64,000 bases of DNA from Pseudemcibacter sp038106445 (GTDB lineage: Bacteria; Pseudomonadota; Alphaproteobacteria; Sphingomonadales; Emcibacteraceae), in NCBI GenBank assembly GCA_038106445.1, contig JAYODU010000004.1, forward strand, positions 124,001 through 188,000, given 5' to 3'. The notes under the pieces are model-generated. The model was given only the letters and a program-made list of their open reading frames with translations. It was not told where the DNA came from and searched no databases. This document shows positions 44,345-53,946 of this stretch, in pieces (the first letter of the stretch is position 1; the number at the start of each line of letters is the position of its first letter). The translations under genes and the position numbers were made by a program.

Positions 44345-45216
44345 CTTACAAGTTCCGAAAAACTCAGCCCCACATATTTTGCCTGTTCAGGTACCAATGA
44401 AAGCGGCGTCATGCCAGGTTGTGTGTTTGTTTCAAGAATATAAATCTGATCCCCGTCCATTCTGAAGTCTGATCTGCTTACCCCGCGGCATCCTAAAATA
44501 TTATGCGCACTGAGGGCAAAATCCATCAGCTGATCCGTTTCATCATCTGTTAAATCAGCTGGCAGAATATGATCTGTAATCCCGTCCTGATATTTGGCCT
44601 TATAATCATAAAAACCAACTTTAGGCCTAAGTTCGGTTACACATAATGGTTTGTCATTCATGACTGATACAGTAAGCTCACGACCCGGAATGTATTTTTC
44701 CACCATTAGCCGGTCTGTATCGTTCCACGGCCCGTCCATATCAATGGAAAAATCATCTTCTGGGTGGACTATGACCACACCAACGCTTGAACCATCATTG
44801 TAAGGTTTGACAACAAATGGTCTTTCCATTGGTTCTTCTTCAAACAGTTTTGATGTCTCTATCATTATGTCCGGTGCACAAGGAATTCCAACGGTGGCAA
44901 ATAATCTTTTGGAAATAATTTTATCCATCGCCAAAGCTGATGCCTTAACACCCGAATGTGTGTAGGGGATTTTTAATGTTTCCAATAATCCCTGAACGCA
45001 GCCATCTTCGCCCCATGGCCCATGAAGCCCATTAAATACAGCATCAGGGTTTAAGTCTGAAAGAACATTATAGATATTATGATCCACATCAACTTCGGTC
45101 ACATTATATCCTGCTTCCCGAAGGCCTTTTGCCACTGCTTCTCCGCCTACAAGGGAAACTTCCCTTTCACTGGACCATCCCCCTTTCAGGACGCATATGT
45201 GATTATACTTCTTCAT
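44311..45216 (-). CDS. ddl: D-alanine--D-alanine ligase
   Basis: 301 aa ATP-grasp enzyme, short (DdlB) form. VLKGGWSSEREVSLVGG at the N-terminus, GLHGPWGEDGCVQGLLE (about 62), KPYNDGSSVGV (about 142), and ILETNTQPGMTPLSLVP near 275 with Mg2+ ligands. Makes the D-Ala-D-Ala end of the lipid II pentapeptide. Overlaps murB by four bases (ATGA type) and ftsQ at the other end. Confidence 0.96.
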   Translation of the reverse strand: MKKYNHICVLKGGWSSEREVSLVGGEAVAKGLREAGYNVTEVDVDHNIYNVLSDLNPDAVFNGLHGPWGEDGCVQGLLETLKIPYTHSGVKASALAMDKIISKRLFATVGIPCAPDIMIETSKLFEEEPMERPFVVKPYNDGSSVGVVIVHPEDDFSIDMDGPWNDTDRLMVEKYIPGRELTVSVMNDKPLCVTELRPKVGFYDYKAKYQDGITDHILPADLTDDETDQLMDFALSAHNILGCRGVSRSDFRMDGDQIYILETNTQPGMTPLSLVPEQAKYVGLSFSELVSWMVEDASCER

Positions 45217-46133
45217 ATATCACGTCCAATTCTTTTAATTTCCCATTCGAGCATAATACCCGATTGCTCCAGTACGCGGCGGCGTACTTCCTCTCCAAGG
45301 TCTTCAATATCCTTTGATGTTGCATCACCTTCATTTATCAGGAAATTACAATGTTTTTCTGATACACGTGCACCACCAATTTTCAAACCCCTGCAACCGG
45401 CAGCTTCCATCAGCTTCCACGCCGATAACCCTTCAGGGTTCTTAAATGTGCTGCCACCGGTTCGTGTTCTGAGAGGCTGACTTTCTTCACGTGCTTCACC
45501 GATTTCATTCATGCGTCGCTGAATTTGTTCTGCATTGCCCGGCGTACCGATGAACGTACCGCTCGTAAAGATGTAATCTTCAGGTACCGCCGTATGCCGA
45601 TATGAAAAGCCCATTTGTTCCGGCTTTAAAGTATGAACCGTCCCACTTCTATCAACGGCCCGGGCGGATTTAAAAATATCCCTGATTTCTGCACCATACG
45701 CACCGGCATTCATTTTAAGCGCTCCGCCGATAGTACCGGGCACACCACGCAAAAATTCAAAGCCTGTTAAGTTTGCATTTAGTGCTGCACGGGACACTGA
45801 AATATCCGGTGTTCCGACGCCTGCCGTAATCGTATTATCTTCAATACTGATTTTTGAAAAATTCTTGCCAAACCGAATGACTGCTCCCTCAATACCGCCG
45901 TCCCGTATCAGCATATTTGATCCAACACCCAAGGGCGTCACAGGAACACCTTCAGGCAGCTGAATTAGAAAATCACAAAGATCCCTCTCATCATAAGGTG
46001 TGAATAATAAATCTGCATCACCGCCTGTCCGAAACCAGCTCAGCTTCGAAAGTGGGGCATCAAATTGTATTTTTCCCCTCACGTCCGGCGTAAAATTATA
46101 CCTGTCGATTTGATGAGAATGGGCTGCCATCAT
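45213..46133 (-). CDS. murB: UDP-N-acetylenolpyruvoylglucosamine reductase
   Basis: 306 aa, type II-like short MurB. FAD-binding LSWFRTGGDADLLF (about 31), GVGSNMLIRDGGIEG (about 67), GFEFLRGVPGTIGGALKMNA (about 117), and the proton-donor serine in RTGGSTFKNPEG (about 230). Reduces UDP-GlcNAc-enolpyruvate to UDP-MurNAc. Four-base overlaps with murC and ddl suggest coupled translation. Confidence 0.96.
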   Translation of the reverse strand: MMAAHSHQIDRYNFTPDVRGKIQFDAPLSKLSWFRTGGDADLLFTPYDERDLCDFLIQLPEGVPVTPLGVGSNMLIRDGGIEGAVIRFGKNFSKISIEDNTITAGVGTPDISVSRAALNANLTGFEFLRGVPGTIGGALKMNAGAYGAEIRDIFKSARAVDRSGTVHTLKPEQMGFSYRHTAVPEDYIFTSGTFIGTPGNAEQIQRRMNEIGEAREESQPLRTRTGGSTFKNPEGLSAWKLMEAAGCRGLKIGGARVSEKHCNFLINEGDATSKDIEDLGEEVRRRVLEQSGIMLEWEIKRIGRDI

Positions 46134-47563
46134 TGCCTTTCCCGCTGCAAGGCATCAGGCAAATCGCAAGCCCACTGGCTCACACTGCCTGCACCAAGAT
46201 AAATAACCAAATCACCCGGCTGTGCTTCTTTTGCAATTACGCCCGGCAGTTCTTCCGGTCCGGAAATGCTGCGGACACCCCTGTGCCCGACATTATGAAG
46301 ACCAGCTATTAGCGCCTGTTGATCTGCTCCCTCTATTGGGCTTTCCCCCGCTTCATATACAGGGGCAACGATCACAATATCCGCATCATTAAAACAGGCA
46401 CAAAATTCCGCAAAAAGACTTTTCAGTCGTGAATAACGGTGTGGCTGCATCACGGCAATTACACGTCCATCATACGCTTCACGCGCCGCACTTAACACCG
46501 ATGCGATTTCAACAGGGTGATGGGCATAATCATCAACGATCGTGATATCATCAACTTTACCAACCAATGTAAAACGCCTTTTAACGCCTGAAAATTTTGA
46601 AAATGTGCGCCTTAGTATTTCTTCTGAAATGCCAAGTTCAACTGATACTGCAATTGCTGCAAGCGCATTTGAAATATTGTGTCTTCCGGGCATTGGCATC
46701 GTCATATTTTCAAACACTGTTATGCTGTCATCATGCCGGTTACTGATCACAACATCAAAATGCGCAGATCCCTTATTAAAGGATACATTGATACCTCTCA
46801 CTTCGGCCTGGGGACTAAACCCATAGGTAATGATGCGCCGATCTATAATTTTACCGATAAGTGCCTGCACTTCCGGATGGTCAATACACATGGCTGAAAA
46901 ACCATAAAATGGCACATTTTCAACAAACGTACGAAACGCCTCTTTGGCATTTCCAAAATCACCATAGAAATCAAGATGCTCCGGATCAATATTGGTCACA
47001 ATAGCAACAGTGGATGGTATTTTAATAAAGGTACCGTCACTCTCGTCTGCCTCAACGACCATCCAGTCACCCGCACCTAGGCGTGCATTGGTACCATAAG
47101 CATTGATAATACCGCCATTAATAACTGTTGGATCAAATTTCGCTTCATCAAGAACTGCTGACATCATGGTCGTTGTTGTTGTTTTGCCGTGGGTACCGGC
47201 AACAGATATGCACCATTTAAGGCGCATAAGTTCTGCGAGCATTTCTGATCTTCTGATAAGCGGCATTTTAAGGGCACGCGCTGCAACGACTTCAGCATTA
47301 TCACTTTTAATAGCAGAAGAGACAACAATCGCCCATGCACCTTGCAAATTTTGCTCATGATGACCGACAAAAACTTTTATGCCAAGTTCACGTAAGCGTT
47401 TGACATTGGCATTTTCGGAAATATCACTGCCCTGAATTTTATAGCCAAAATTGTGCATAACTTCGGCAATACCGCTCATGCCGATACCGCCTATACCAAC
47501 AAAATGAAGTGTGCCTATATTAACGGGGTGTCCGATATTATTTAAACCAGTTTCCTGTGTCAT
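46130..47563 (-). CDS. murC: UDP-N-acetylmuramate--L-alanine ligase
   Basis: 477 aa Mur ligase. N-terminal Rossmann FVGIGGIGMSGIAEVM (about 23), ATP loop VAGTHGKTTTTTMMSAV (about 120), NIDPEHLDFYG (about 195), and the C-terminal domain from about 330 (IVDDYAHHPVEI). Adds the first amino acid to UDP-MurNAc. Overlaps murB and murG by four bases each. Confidence 0.97.
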   Translation of the reverse strand: MTQETGLNNIGHPVNIGTLHFVGIGGIGMSGIAEVMHNFGYKIQGSDISENANVKRLRELGIKVFVGHHEQNLQGAWAIVVSSAIKSDNAEVVAARALKMPLIRRSEMLAELMRLKWCISVAGTHGKTTTTTMMSAVLDEAKFDPTVINGGIINAYGTNARLGAGDWMVVEADESDGTFIKIPSTVAIVTNIDPEHLDFYGDFGNAKEAFRTFVENVPFYGFSAMCIDHPEVQALIGKIIDRRIITYGFSPQAEVRGINVSFNKGSAHFDVVISNRHDDSITVFENMTMPMPGRHNISNALAAIAVSVELGISEEILRRTFSKFSGVKRRFTLVGKVDDITIVDDYAHHPVEIASVLSAAREAYDGRVIAVMQPHRYSRLKSLFAEFCACFNDADIVIVAPVYEAGESPIEGADQQALIAGLHNVGHRGVRSISGPEELPGVIAKEAQPGDLVIYLGAGSVSQWACDLPDALQRERQ

Positions 47564-48753
47564 CTTTGCGCTCTCAGTCCTTCCGGCTTAAGTTTTTGTG
47601 TCACATCATCCGAAAGGTCATTTGTCTTGATAATGGAACGGTTCCCCGCGACAAGCGCCAACCTTTCAACAATATCTGCCAGATCCTTGGCCGCATAAGG
47701 TTTACCAATTTTTCGTGACTCTTCTGCGGCTGTCCATACTTCATTCGGATGACGCGCCATTCGCTGAAGCAATTTTGCAAGCGACTTGGCATTAAAATCA
47801 TTGTCTTTATAAAGCCACGCTCCTCCGCACTGCACAAGTTCCTTTGCATTGACGGATTGGTGATCATCTGTCGCATGGGGGTACGGAACAAGTATCCCCG
47901 GGCGCCCGGCTGTAGTCAGTTCTGAAATGGTTGACGCGCCCGCACGTCCGATAACAAGGTGTGCCCACCTCAGACAACCCGGCAGATCATCAATAAATGT
48001 TGTAAGCTCAACAGCAATCTTTGTGTTAGCATAAAGTGCACGTACTTTCTCAATATCTTCTTCGCGGCATTGCTGGGTAATTTGTAATCTTCTCTGTGAG
48101 GCCCGCGGTAATGTTGATATTGCCTGAGGCACCACTTCGCTGAATATCTTTGCGCCCTGGCTTCCACCTATGACCAGGATCCTAAAAATACGGTCATCTC
48201 CAATTGTCGGATAATAAAGATCACCAATTTCCACTATTTCTTTGCGCACAGGGTTTCCCGTGACCGCCGTGAACTTATTACGGTGCCAGTTTACATGCTT
48301 GGTATCATCAAAAGATAGCGCCACAGCGTCCACAAGTCTTGCCATATAACGGTTGACACGGCCAAGAACGGCATTTTGTTCATGTATACAGGTTGGTATC
48401 CCGAGTGATTTTGCCGCCCGTATCGTCGGAAACGAAGGATAGCCGCCAAAACCGATAACAGCACCGGCCATAATTGTTTTAAGAAGTGATCTTGCTTCAA
48501 ATATTCCGGCAATTATTTTTGGAATTGAGAATATTTTTCCAAGTATCCCCTTTCCAGCAAAAGATGCACTTGTTACCTGATAGATTTTAATACCCTCAAA
48601 AAGGTTTTTATATTTATAACCCCGGCTATCCGTTATTAAAGTTACGCGGTGACCACGCTCCCTTAATTCTTCCATAAGCGAAAGCGCCGGGAACATATGT
48701 CCTCCTGTACCTCCAGCCGCCAGGACAATATGACTTGTTCGCCTTCTAATCAC
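47560..48753 (-). CDS. murG: Undecaprenyl-PP-MurNAc-pentapeptide GlcNAc transferase
   Basis: 397 aa GT28 enzyme making lipid II from lipid I. Glycine loop 1 AAGGTGGHMFPALSLMEELR (about 12), loop 2 VIGFGGYPSFPTIRAA (about 95), CIHEQNAVLGRVNR, the second-domain ILVIGGSQGAKIFSEVVP (about 195), and donor site VIGRAGASTISELTTAGRP (about 265). About 30-40 residues longer than E. coli MurG, the extra part at the C-terminus. Four-base overlap with ftsW. Confidence 0.96.
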   Translation of the reverse strand: MIRRRTSHIVLAAGGTGGHMFPALSLMEELRERGHRVTLITDSRGYKYKNLFEGIKIYQVTSASFAGKGILGKIFSIPKIIAGIFEARSLLKTIMAGAVIGFGGYPSFPTIRAAKSLGIPTCIHEQNAVLGRVNRYMARLVDAVALSFDDTKHVNWHRNKFTAVTGNPVRKEIVEIGDLYYPTIGDDRIFRILVIGGSQGAKIFSEVVPQAISTLPRASQRRLQITQQCREEDIEKVRALYANTKIAVELTTFIDDLPGCLRWAHLVIGRAGASTISELTTAGRPGILVPYPHATDDHQSVNAKELVQCGGAWLYKDNDFNAKSLAKLLQRMARHPNEVWTAAEESRKIGKPYAAKDLADIVERLALVAGNRSIIKTNDLSDDVTQKLKPEGLRAQR

Positions 48754-49898
48754 AATTGCCCCCGGGAAAGATTTATTTGTCCGGACTTATAATGTGTGTA
48801 CCTGCGCGTAAGGGAAAGTATCATTCCCATTCCGATCGCAAGTGCCAGCATTGATGATCCGCCATAACTGATAAAGGGAAGCGTCATTCCTTTTGCGGGA
48901 ATAATTGAAAGATTTACAGCAAGATTTATAAATGCCTGAATACCAAACTGGATTAATAACCCTGAAACAGCAAGCACAGTGAACATATCCTGTTCTTTTA
49001 ATAGATTTACAAATCCCCTTATGACAATCACGGCAAAGATCATAATGATCAATAAACATACAATTGCGCCGAATTCTTCACCTGCGACAGCAAAGATATA
49101 ATCTGAATGCGCATCCGGCAGGTATCTTTTTACCACACCTTCTCCGGGTCCCTGACCAAGGAGACCACCATTTTTAAAAGCGTTGATTGACATATCCGTT
49201 TGAAAATTTCCGTCGGCCGTTGGAAAAAAGAAATTATCAATACGTTTTTCAACGTGGGGAAGTGTGAAATAAGCCATGAGCAATCCGCAAAAAGCGACGG
49301 CTACCAATGCACCAACCCAGAACCATGCCAGCCCGGCCATAAACAGTTGAATTCCCCATACAGCGGCCACAAGGACTGTTTGTCCGAAGTCAGGCTGAGT
49401 AATCAATAATGCAACAACAAGTGCAAAAGTAAAAAAGGAAATCTTCCAACCCGGAAATCCCGGCTTTCTCTGCGTTTCTGAAAACATCCATGCCGTAAAA
49501 ATGATAAATGCGGGTTTTAGAAATTCTGAAGTCTGAAGTGTGAAAGACCCGATCTGTATCCACCTTTTTGCTCCTTTTGCCTCCACACCTATAAAAACAG
49601 TGGTAATAAGCAAAAACAAACAAACTGCAAACAATATCACCCCAAATCGCCTGACACGGACAGGTGAAAGAAGTGAAACGGCAAACATAACCGAAAGAGA
49701 AACGAAAAGAAAAATCAGCTGACGTTCTACAAAATGAAAACTTGAAAGCCCAATACGTTCTGCTACAGACGGGCTTGCGCCAAATACAAGCACTATCCCA
49801 ATTGTTACCAGAATTGCTATGGATGCAAGTAACCAGCGATCAACTGTCCACCACCATGTGCTAAGAATACTGTTATCTGTTCTTGAGAAAGTAGCCAT
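48750..49898 (-). CDS. ftsW: Peptidoglycan glycosyltransferase FtsW (SEDS)
   Basis: 382 aa with about ten membrane spans. SEDS family features: KGAKRWIQIGSFTLQTSEFLKPA (about 112), LLITQPDFGQTVLV with the catalytic-region aspartate (about 165), GGLLGQGPGEGVVKRYLPDAHSDYIFAVAGEEFG (about 240-275), and LPFISYGGSSMLALAIGMG at the end. Polymerises lipid II at the septum together with FtsI. It starts only 9 bases after mraY: there is no room for murD, which normally sits here. Confidence 0.96.
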   Translation of the reverse strand: MATFSRTDNSILSTWWWTVDRWLLASIAILVTIGIVLVFGASPSVAERIGLSSFHFVERQLIFLFVSLSVMFAVSLLSPVRVRRFGVILFAVCLFLLITTVFIGVEAKGAKRWIQIGSFTLQTSEFLKPAFIIFTAWMFSETQRKPGFPGWKISFFTFALVVALLITQPDFGQTVLVAAVWGIQLFMAGLAWFWVGALVAVAFCGLLMAYFTLPHVEKRIDNFFFPTADGNFQTDMSINAFKNGGLLGQGPGEGVVKRYLPDAHSDYIFAVAGEEFGAIVCLLIIMIFAVIVIRGFVNLLKEQDMFTVLAVSGLLIQFGIQAFINLAVNLSIIPAKGMTLPFISYGGSSMLALAIGMGMILSLTRRYTHYKSGQINLSRGQL

Positions 49899-49907
49899 AT
49901 GATTTAC

Positions 49908-50996
49908 CTACCTTAATTTCAGGGTCGCAAGACCGATCAAAGCAAGTAAAACCGCTATGATCCAGAAACGAATTACAATTGTCGGCTCTGCCCAGCCCTT
50001 CTTTTCATAATGATGATGAATTGGTGCCATTCTGAAGACCCGTTTACCGGTCATTTTGAACGAAAGTACCTGAACAATCACAGAAACGGTTTCCAGAACA
50101 AATAAACCTCCGACAATTGCCAGGACAATTTCATGTTTGGTAATAACGCTGACAGCCCCTAACGCCCCGCCAAGTGAAAGACTGCCTGTATCACCCATAA
50201 AGATCATAGCGGGCGGCGCATTAAACCAAAGAAACCCAAGTCCCGCACCTATAATCGCTGCTAGAAACACGGAAAGCTCGCCTGTGCCTTCTATATAAAT
50301 AATGTTCAAATAATCTGAATAAACCACATTTCCGACAACATAGGCGATAATCGCAAATGTACCAGATGCAATAATAACTGGCATAATCGCAAGACCATCC
50401 AGACCGTCAGTCAGATTTACACTGTTTGATGCCCCGACAATAACAAAAATTGCAAAAGGAATCATGAACCAGCCAAACTCAATCATTACATCCTTTAAAA
50501 AAGGAAGTGCCAACTTCGTTCCGGTTTCAGGGCCCGCAGTGTTAATTATAATCATAATCGCACCCAAGGTTATTATCAGCTCAAGCAATAACTTAAACCT
50601 GCCTGATACACCTGCGCTGCTGGAACGGGTAATTTTTGCGTAATCATCAAGAAAGCCGATAAAACCAAAACCTGTCGTTACCAGAAGGCAGGCCCAGATA
50701 TACATATTGGAAAGGTCGGCCCATAACAATGTGCCGGCACTTAATCCCAGAAGGATCAGAAAGCCACCCATTGTCGGGGTGCCCTGCTTGGTCAATATAT
50801 GACTTTCAGGGCCGTCATCTCTTATTGGCTGGCCTTTTCTCTGCCTTGATTTCAACATGTTGATAACCCGGGGTCCAAGCAGGAAGCTGACTATAAATGC
50901 TGTAAAAAGCGAAATTCCCGTTCTGAATGTCAAATAATTAAAGACATTTAAAACCGTATATTCTTCACTGAAGGACGTGAGAAAATGATATAGCAT
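49908..50996 (-). CDS. mraY: Phospho-MurNAc-pentapeptide transferase
   Basis: 362 aa integral membrane enzyme producing lipid I. KKQGTPTMGG-type loop (LTKQGTPTMGGFLIL, about 70), the catalytic aspartates in FIGFLDDYAKI (about 115), VNLTDGLDGLA (about 193), and APIHHHYEKKGWAEP (about 325). FRTGISLFTAF near the start is typical. 23 bases after murF. Confidence 0.97.
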   Translation of the reverse strand: MLYHFLTSFSEEYTVLNVFNYLTFRTGISLFTAFIVSFLLGPRVINMLKSRQRKGQPIRDDGPESHILTKQGTPTMGGFLILLGLSAGTLLWADLSNMYIWACLLVTTGFGFIGFLDDYAKITRSSSAGVSGRFKLLLELIITLGAIMIIINTAGPETGTKLALPFLKDVMIEFGWFMIPFAIFVIVGASNSVNLTDGLDGLAIMPVIIASGTFAIIAYVVGNVVYSDYLNIIYIEGTGELSVFLAAIIGAGLGFLWFNAPPAMIFMGDTGSLSLGGALGAVSVITKHEIVLAIVGGLFVLETVSVIVQVLSFKMTGKRVFRMAPIHHHYEKKGWAEPTIVIRFWIIAVLLALIGLATLKLR

Positions 50997-51019
50997 TTAT
51001 GTATAACCTTTTTTTCGTG

Positions 51020-52468
51020 TCATTTTATTGCCAGCTGTAAATCCTGTCTCTTATCAAGTGATTGGATCTTCTTAACAACGCTTGACATGCCGCCGGAATT
51101 TGATCCCTTAACCATGATGACATCACCATCACGAAGATCATGTAAAAGTGCTCTTTCAAGGGCATCTCTGTCATTAAAATAATTAACCTGTATTGATGGA
51201 TATTGGTGGAAAATTAAGTCTGCCAACTGTTTCATATGTTGGCCAACAGCAAAAATCTGTTCTACTTCTGCGTGGTCAAGAATAGGGGCGAGTTCACAGT
51301 GCAGTTGGCTGGCTTGATCGCCAAGCTCGCCCATATCACTAAGCACGGCAATTTTTCGCCCCGATTTTTCAGCTTTGCATTCACCCAACGTTTTTATGGC
51401 TGCTTTCATACTTGCCGGATTGGCATTGTAACTTTCATCAACCAGCAGAAGCGATGCTTCGGATGCAATATCAAAATAAATACGCTCACGCCTGCCACGT
51501 CCTGCAAGCGGCTGAAGTTCAGCAAGGCCAAGCCCGCTTAACCCAAGGTCTGCACCCATAGCATCAACAGCGGCAAGTACTGCAAGAGAATTCATCACCC
51601 AGTGATAGCCCAGCATCCCGACTTTATAAGTCATGACCTTGCCGACTATTTGCGCAATCACACAGCTGCAGGTATCATGGAAAAAATGACGCATCAGCCT
51701 GACATCAGCCTTTTCGTTATTACCAAAAGAAATTATTTTCTTTACACCTGCTTCAATCGCTTTTTGCTTCAATCTTTCATAATGCGGGTTATCAATATTT
51801 AAAACGGCCGTTCCGCCATTATTCATTGATGTAAAAATTTCAGCTTTTGCATCAGCAATTTCTTCTACATTTTCAAAAAATTCGCTATGGGCAAGCTCAA
51901 CCGTGGTTACAATCGCAACATCAGGACGCACAAGCTTAACAAGTTCCCTGAGTTCACCTGCATGGTTCATTCCCAACTCAAACACACCATATGCAGTATC
52001 ATAAGGCATGCGCGCGAGTGATAATGGTACACCTACATCATTATTATAACTAAGCACACTTGCATGTGTTTTTCTGTGTCTTGAAAGGGCGGCTTTCAAT
52101 GCTTCTTTTGTACCTGTTTTCCCGACACTGCCCGTAACCGCAATAATAGGGACATTCACCCTATCACGTCCTGCCCTGCCAAGCTTGACCAAAGCCTCCA
52201 TTACGTCTTCAACAATGATTAGACGCTCTGTCGGCACACCTTCTACTTTTTTATTTACAATTGCACCGGCAGCCCCACTGTCAAAGGCAGTTTTTACATA
52301 ATTATGACCATCAAAATTTGGCCCTGAGAGCGCAAAGAACAATTCACCTTTTTCAATTGTACGGGTATCAATTGAAACACCATAAGAATTCCAGTTTTTG
52401 GATACTTCGATACCAAAAATAGTTTCCAGTTCTTTTGATGTCCAAAGGGGAAGTAAACTCATTTTCAC
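51020..52468 (-). CDS. murF: UDP-MurNAc-tripeptide--D-alanyl-D-alanine ligase
   Basis: 482 aa Mur ligase. N-terminal uridine domain with VSIDTRTIEKGELFFALSG (about 31), ATP loop IIAVTGSVGKTGTKEAL (about 110), FELGMNHAGELREL (about 165), and LLVDESYNANPASMKAAI (about 350). Adds D-Ala-D-Ala made by Ddl. Four-base overlap with murE. Confidence 0.96.
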   Translation of the reverse strand: MKMSLLPLWTSKELETIFGIEVSKNWNSYGVSIDTRTIEKGELFFALSGPNFDGHNYVKTAFDSGAAGAIVNKKVEGVPTERLIIVEDVMEALVKLGRAGRDRVNVPIIAVTGSVGKTGTKEALKAALSRHRKTHASVLSYNNDVGVPLSLARMPYDTAYGVFELGMNHAGELRELVKLVRPDVAIVTTVELAHSEFFENVEEIADAKAEIFTSMNNGGTAVLNIDNPHYERLKQKAIEAGVKKIISFGNNEKADVRLMRHFFHDTCSCVIAQIVGKVMTYKVGMLGYHWVMNSLAVLAAVDAMGADLGLSGLGLAELQPLAGRGRRERIYFDIASEASLLLVDESYNANPASMKAAIKTLGECKAEKSGRKIAVLSDMGELGDQASQLHCELAPILDHAEVEQIFAVGQHMKQLADLIFHQYPSIQVNYFNDRDALERALLHDLRDGDVIMVKGSNSGGMSSVVKKIQSLDKRQDLQLAIK

Positions 52469-53946
52469 GCTCCTTGCTGGCTAATTGAAGCTCTGTTTTC
52501 ATATTTGGTATGATATATCGCAGCGATAGCAGAGCGCACTACTGAAACATCATCAAAATCAAATACATCATTTCCAATCGTCTGACCCTGTTCATGACCT
52601 TTGCCGGCAACAAGCAATATATCGCCGCTCTTTAAATCCGCTACTGCTGTTTCGATTGCCTGTGCCCTGTCACCCGCATCAATTCCTCTCGGGCTTCCGG
52701 TTAATACTTCTGCTCTTATATCAGCCGGATTTTCAGATCTTGGGTTATCGTCTGTTACATAAATCCTGTCTGCCAGTCTTTCCGCAATTTCACCCATAAT
52801 AGGGCGTTTGGCTCTATCCCTGTCACCTCCACACCCAAATACAACTGAAAGATTACCACCAACATGTGGTTTAAGCGCCTTAAGGACTGTTTCAAGTGCA
52901 TCTGGCGTATGAGCATAATCCACGTAAATACGCGCACCGCTAGGATGCCGACCCGCCTGCTCCATACGTCCCCGCACTGGTCGCAGATAAGATAACGCCT
53001 TGAAGACCACATCAGCATCACCGCCACATCCGATAACAAGTCCAGCCGCCATTAGCGCGTTTGTCGCCTGAAAATGTCCTACAAGCGGAAGCGATGCATC
53101 ATAAATTTTTGACTGATAACTAAGGGTAATTTCCTGGCCCGAAGATGTTGTTCTTTGATCAAGGAGCCTGATATCACCATCACTCCGACCTACGGAAATA
53201 ATACGATGTTCCCGTTCCGTGCAAATTTTCTGCAATTCTTTTGTTAACGGGCAATCATTATTAAGAACAGCCGTCATTTTCGGCTTGAGTAGTTCCGTAA
53301 AAAGTCGTTTTTTTGCATTAAAATAATCCTGTTCACTTTCATGATAATCAAGATGGTCATGTGTTAGGTTGGTAAACGCCGCCGCGGAAATATTTAACCC
53401 ATCAAGACGTCTCTGATCCAATCCATGACTGGATGCTTCAAACACCGCATGATCGACACCAAGATTGCAAAGATCACTTAATGCCTTATGTATAGCAACC
53501 GGATCCGGTGTCGTCAGTCCGGTATATTGATTATATCCTTCAGCATGTATTCCAAGCGTACCCACAGAAGCCGCTTCATAGCCCATATGTTTCCATATTT
53601 GCTGTGCAAAAAAAGCCACCGATGTTTTACCGTTTGTACCTGTAACCGCAGCTATATATCTGGGCTGTTTACCAAAAAATCTGGATACATATTTTGGAAA
53701 TACGTGACCAGGATAAGGGTCCGTTACCCAAACCACATTTTTATCTTCGGATTTTGCATCATCAACACACAGTATCGCAGCGGCACCAGCTTTAATCGCA
53801 TCATTAATAAAATCAGCCCCGTTAAAATGAAGACCCGGAAGCGCAACAAACATATATCCTGATTTTACCTCACGGCTATCAGCGGTGATGCCTTTTATAT
53901 CAACATCATTATTTAACTTTTTATCTATGATATCGCTTAATTTCAT
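52465..53946 (-). CDS. murE: UDP-MurNAc-tripeptide synthase, meso-DAP adding
   Basis: 493 aa Mur ligase. GITADSREVKSGYMFVALPG (about 20), ATP loop AAVTGTNGKTSVAFFAQQ (about 105), NLTHDHLDYH (about 190), and the C-terminal DDNPRSENP (about 410), the DNPR box that selects meso-diaminopimelate over lysine. So the cell wall is of the DAP type. The start overlaps the ftsI stop by one base. Confidence 0.97.
   Translation of the reverse strand: MKLSDIIDKKLNNDVDIKGITADSREVKSGYMFVALPGLHFNGADFINDAIKAGAAAILCVDDAKSEDKNVVWVTDPYPGHVFPKYVSRFFGKQPRYIAAVTGTNGKTSVAFFAQQIWKHMGYEAASVGTLGIHAEGYNQYTGLTTPDPVAIHKALSDLCNLGVDHAVFEASSHGLDQRRLDGLNISAAAFTNLTHDHLDYHESEQDYFNAKKRLFTELLKPKMTAVLNNDCPLTKELQKICTEREHRIISVGRSDGDIRLLDQRTTSSGQEITLSYQSKIYDASLPLVGHFQATNALMAAGLVIGCGGDADVVFKALSYLRPVRGRMEQAGRHPSGARIYVDYAHTPDALETVLKALKPHVGGNLSVVFGCGGDRDRAKRPIMGEIAERLADRIYVTDDNPRSENPADIRAEVLTGSPRGIDAGDRAQAIETAVADLKSGDILLVAGKGHEQGQTIGNDVFDFDDVSVVRSAIAAIYHTKYENRASISQQGA

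Noticed and set aside
43455..44465. 336-codon frame antisense to ftsQ and ddl
   Set aside because: Longer than ftsQ itself, but FtsQ motifs and the operon order support the minus strand.
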